From Actinomycetes bacterium (GTDB lineage: Bacteria > Actinomycetota > Acidimicrobiia > Acidimicrobiales > RAAP-2), in assembly GCA_021798955.1 (NCBI GenBank), contig JAJZBK010000005.1, positions 73,059 to 137,058 on the forward strand: 64,000 bases of DNA. Reading direction: 5' to 3'. The first letter of the stretch is position 1; the number at the start of each line of letters is the position of its first letter. A program made the translations under genes and the position numbers. The notes under the pieces are model-generated. The model made no database searches. It saw only the letters and a program-made list of their open reading frames with translations, and was not told the DNA's origin. Positions 62,287 to 64,000 of this stretch are shown here, one piece after another.

Positions 62287-63189
62287 GTGGACGACGACCG
62301 GAGCTGGTCAGCTGCAGCGGGCGGAGGCGCCGAGCGCCGGCGAGCGTGCCGGAGGCGTGTGGTCGTGGCGCGCGTGGCGATCCTCTTGGTGCTCGGGGTC
62401 GGACTGGCAGGGTGCAGTCCGAGCGGCGGCGCGCACGCGTCCGGCCCGACGACCACCACCGTCCCGGCCGGAGGGAGCTCGACTACCACCGTCCCGGCCG
62501 GCCCGACGACCACCACCGTCCCGGCTGGAGCGATGGCAGCGGTGACGCTCCCGGTCGTGGCGTGTCCGACGACGGTGGCGCTCGCCACGTTCACCACGGT
62601 TCCACTGCCCCCCACCGTCACGGCGTTGGTGCCGACCGACGTCTCCGAGGTGTCGTCGTTCGCTGTCTTCGCCGACACCGAGGACATCCTGCGGGTCGTC
62701 GCGCCGCATGCATGGACATGCCAGGCCCAAGTCGCTGCCGACGGGTCGGCGGGGATGATCGTGGTCCCACCAGGGACGGTGGTCCCGACGAGCAACCAGG
62801 TGTTGCCGGTACAGGGGATCGTCGCCAGCGAGACCTCGGCGTGCTCTCTGTGCACGCTCGGTCAGGCCTGTCCCTTCTTTCCGGCTGCCTTGAGCATCCT
62901 GCACGCGACGTACCCCTCCCAGCCGTGTGGCCGACTCTCCTCGCAGGTGAGGGTGGTGCGGACCAGTGCGACGGAAGTCCGCTTTTCGGCCCCGGCGGGA
63001 GTGGCCGTCTGGTCGACTGGTACGGGCGCGACCAGCGGCGGAGGGCCGTACCCGGTCCAAGCGGTCATGACGTGGTCGCCGTCCACGCACAACGGCGCGT
63101 ACACGTCCACCTGCACGCTGCCGGTGTCGTCGGCCTCGATGTGCGACGCCAGCGTGACGGCGTTCGCTGCTGCGTTCCCGGCTGGTTGA
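62287..63189 (+). CDS. Secreted lipoprotein with Thr-rich linker, unknown function
   Basis: A 300-residue protein: basic N-terminus (ERRRACRRRVVVARV), hydrophobic core ILLVLGVGLAGC with lipobox LAGC (Cys about 43), then a linker of TTTTVPAGG repeats and an outer domain of about 220 residues. The domain has seven cysteines (for example ACSLCTLGQACPFF, STCTLPVSSASMCDAS) likely to form disulfides. GTG 62287 is preferred because GAGGAGGG lies eight bases upstream. No family recognised. It follows the DUF2510 gene by about 200 bases that contain no other gene. Confidence 0.75.
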   Translation: MDDDRSWSAAAGGGAERRRACRRRVVVARVAILLVLGVGLAGCSPSGGAHASGPTTTTVPAGGSSTTTVPAGPTTTTVPAGAMAAVTLPVVACPTTVALATFTTVPLPPTVTALVPTDVSEVSSFAVFADTEDILRVVAPHAWTCQAQVAADGSAGMIVVPPGTVVPTSNQVLPVQGIVASETSACSLCTLGQACPFFPAALSILHATYPSQPCGRLSSQVRVVRTSATEVRFSAPAGVAVWSTGTGATSGGGPYPVQAVMTWSPSTHNGAYTSTCTLPVSSASMCDASVTAFAAAFPAG

Positions 63190-63428
63190 CCAGACGGGAT
63201 CGGCGGCCGTTCGGCCGCGGCGCACCGGATCGGCAGCGGCTGACCTGGCGAGGGGGTAGCGGTGGTCCGGGCAACGTGGCGGAGCCACTCGGCGTCCATC
63301 GGCAACGGTTCCTATGTCGACTCCCCGGCCGAGAGCCGTTCTGGCTCTTGTGACCGTCCGAGACCCGCTCGAGGTCTGCTCCTCGGCGGCGTCGCTCGAC
63401 CCGTCCCCGGCCGACGAAGGAGCAGCCC
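63190..63428. other. Gene-free stretch
   Basis: Between the lipoprotein stop and the broken gene at 63429 nothing convincing is seen. Open frames here lack ribosome sites and family similarity. Beyond 63912 the last 90 bases hold a possible gene start (GTG 63953/ATG 63959 in one open frame to the window edge), too short to judge. Confidence 0.4.
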
Positions 63429-63912
63429 ATGCCCGGGCAGCTCGACGGCTCGCCCATCGAGATGCTGGCACGAGCATGCCGATCAACGACTCGTGGACCG
63501 CGGCGACGGCGATCGCCAACGACCTGGCGGTGGCGTCCCAAGACGGCGACGAGGACGAGGTTCGCAGGCTCCGGGTCCTGCGCGTCCGATCGGCGTTCGA
63601 GCCCATGGGGATGAACAGGGCGTTCACCCACGGCGAGACCAGGCGACGTATCGAGGCGGAGGCTGGCGCACCCGCACCGGGTTGCGCTACAGCACGTTCG
63701 CCGACGCCGGGTACCACCCGCCGTTCGACCCGCTCCGTTCTTCGAGCGGGTTCGAATACGGCAATTTGGTGGACCCTGGAGGACAGCATGCGAACCATCC
63801 TCTGCTCGTAGAGGTATCGGCGCTGTCCCTGCTCACAGGCCCCTCCCTCCGCATCGGTTTCGATGCGGGCGGACCCCCTGTCTGTCAGGCTGACGTGAGA
63901 CACCTGCTGTAG
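63429..63912 (+). pseudogene. Unrecognised gene broken by apparent single-base losses
   Basis: AAGGAG precedes ATG 63429. The reading MPGQLDGSPIE passes, if one G is added near 63461, into AGTSMPINDSWTAATAIAND with AVASQDGDEDEVRRLRVLRV and GMNRAFTHGETRRRIEAEAG. If one more G is added near 63680, it continues GLRYSTFADAGYHPPFDPLR and stays open to TAG 63910. All three pieces have GC-rich third positions as in real genes. No family was recognised. It may be a live gene in the organism with missing bases in this sequence, or a decayed one. Confidence 0.45.
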
Positions 63913-64000
63913 CCCACCATCCCACCAGGGCGAGACGGGAGCACGTAGAACCGTGACCATGACCACTGCATCCCTGGCCGCGCGCGCCCATGATGGCGAG

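Noticed and set aside
63735..63760. tRNA-like T-arm (GGGTTCGAATAC)
   Set aside because: The flanking bases do not form a T stem, and no acceptor, D or anticodon arm can be drawn.

Overview
The window is high-GC chromosomal DNA from an actinobacterium (Actinomycetota). A whiB1-type gene, DUF3107, DUF3090/SCO1664 genes, RskA-type anti-sigma, a paired ArsA-like ATPase locus and many GTG/ATG starts with 4-base ATGA/GTGA overlaps point there. A full System I cytochrome c maturation operon, a fused isobutyryl-CoA mutase and an F420-type FrhB protein suggest the class Acidimicrobiia; this is inference. No rRNA, tRNA, insertion sequence, prophage or CRISPR array was seen.

Layout. 0-8.7 kb: acyl-CoA catabolism (three acyl-CoA dehydrogenases, one frameshifted; 3-hydroxyacyl-CoA dehydrogenase; fused IcmF) with a divergent MarR regulator. 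8.7-11 kb: BtuF-like protein, LMW phosphatase, DUF4395 membrane protein. 11-16 kb: three ferritin-like proteins, a cupredoxin lipoprotein and a SigK/RskA sigma/anti-sigma pair; matching promoter elements sit before the sigma gene and before both metal-protein transcription units. 16-20 kb: TetR, glycosyltransferase, enoyl-CoA hydratase, GDP-mannose dehydratase. 19.9-28.2 kb: ccdA-ccmABCDEFGH. 28.2-31.4 kb: SufR-like regulator with cysteine desulfurase, divergent from Mrp. 31.5-37.1 kb: dGTPase, DUF3107, two ArsA-like ATPases, a second sigma factor with a membrane partner. 37.3-43 kb: PHP phosphatase, PdtaS-like kinase, whiB1 with a CRP-type site, GDPD, etfBA. 43-48 kb: SCO1664/DUF3090/phosphatase/FrhB operon, methyltransferase, Fpg-like glycosylase, Bcp. 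48.2-55 kb: TPP riboswitch-thiC, DEAD helicase, PIG-L deacetylase, GATase, two-component pair. 55-60.6 kb: satP-prpE and aconitase. 60.8-64 kb: acyltransferase-3 remnant, DUF2510 protein, lipoprotein, a broken unknown gene.

How the genes fit. Fatty/branched-chain acyl-CoA oxidation (dehydrogenases, hydratase, Hbd, IcmF, ETF) and propionate/acetate uptake and activation (SatP, PrpE) feed the TCA cycle (AcnA). Ccm supplies c-type cytochromes, and SufR/NifS/Mrp supports Fe-S proteins such as AcnA, ThiC, WhiB1 and FrhB.

Three things stand out: (1) an apparent SigK-type regulon with near-leaderless promoters; (2) short tandem repeats and stop-codon-spanning tail duplications at many gene ends; (3) repeated single-G losses that break otherwise good reading frames, which may be assembly errors.
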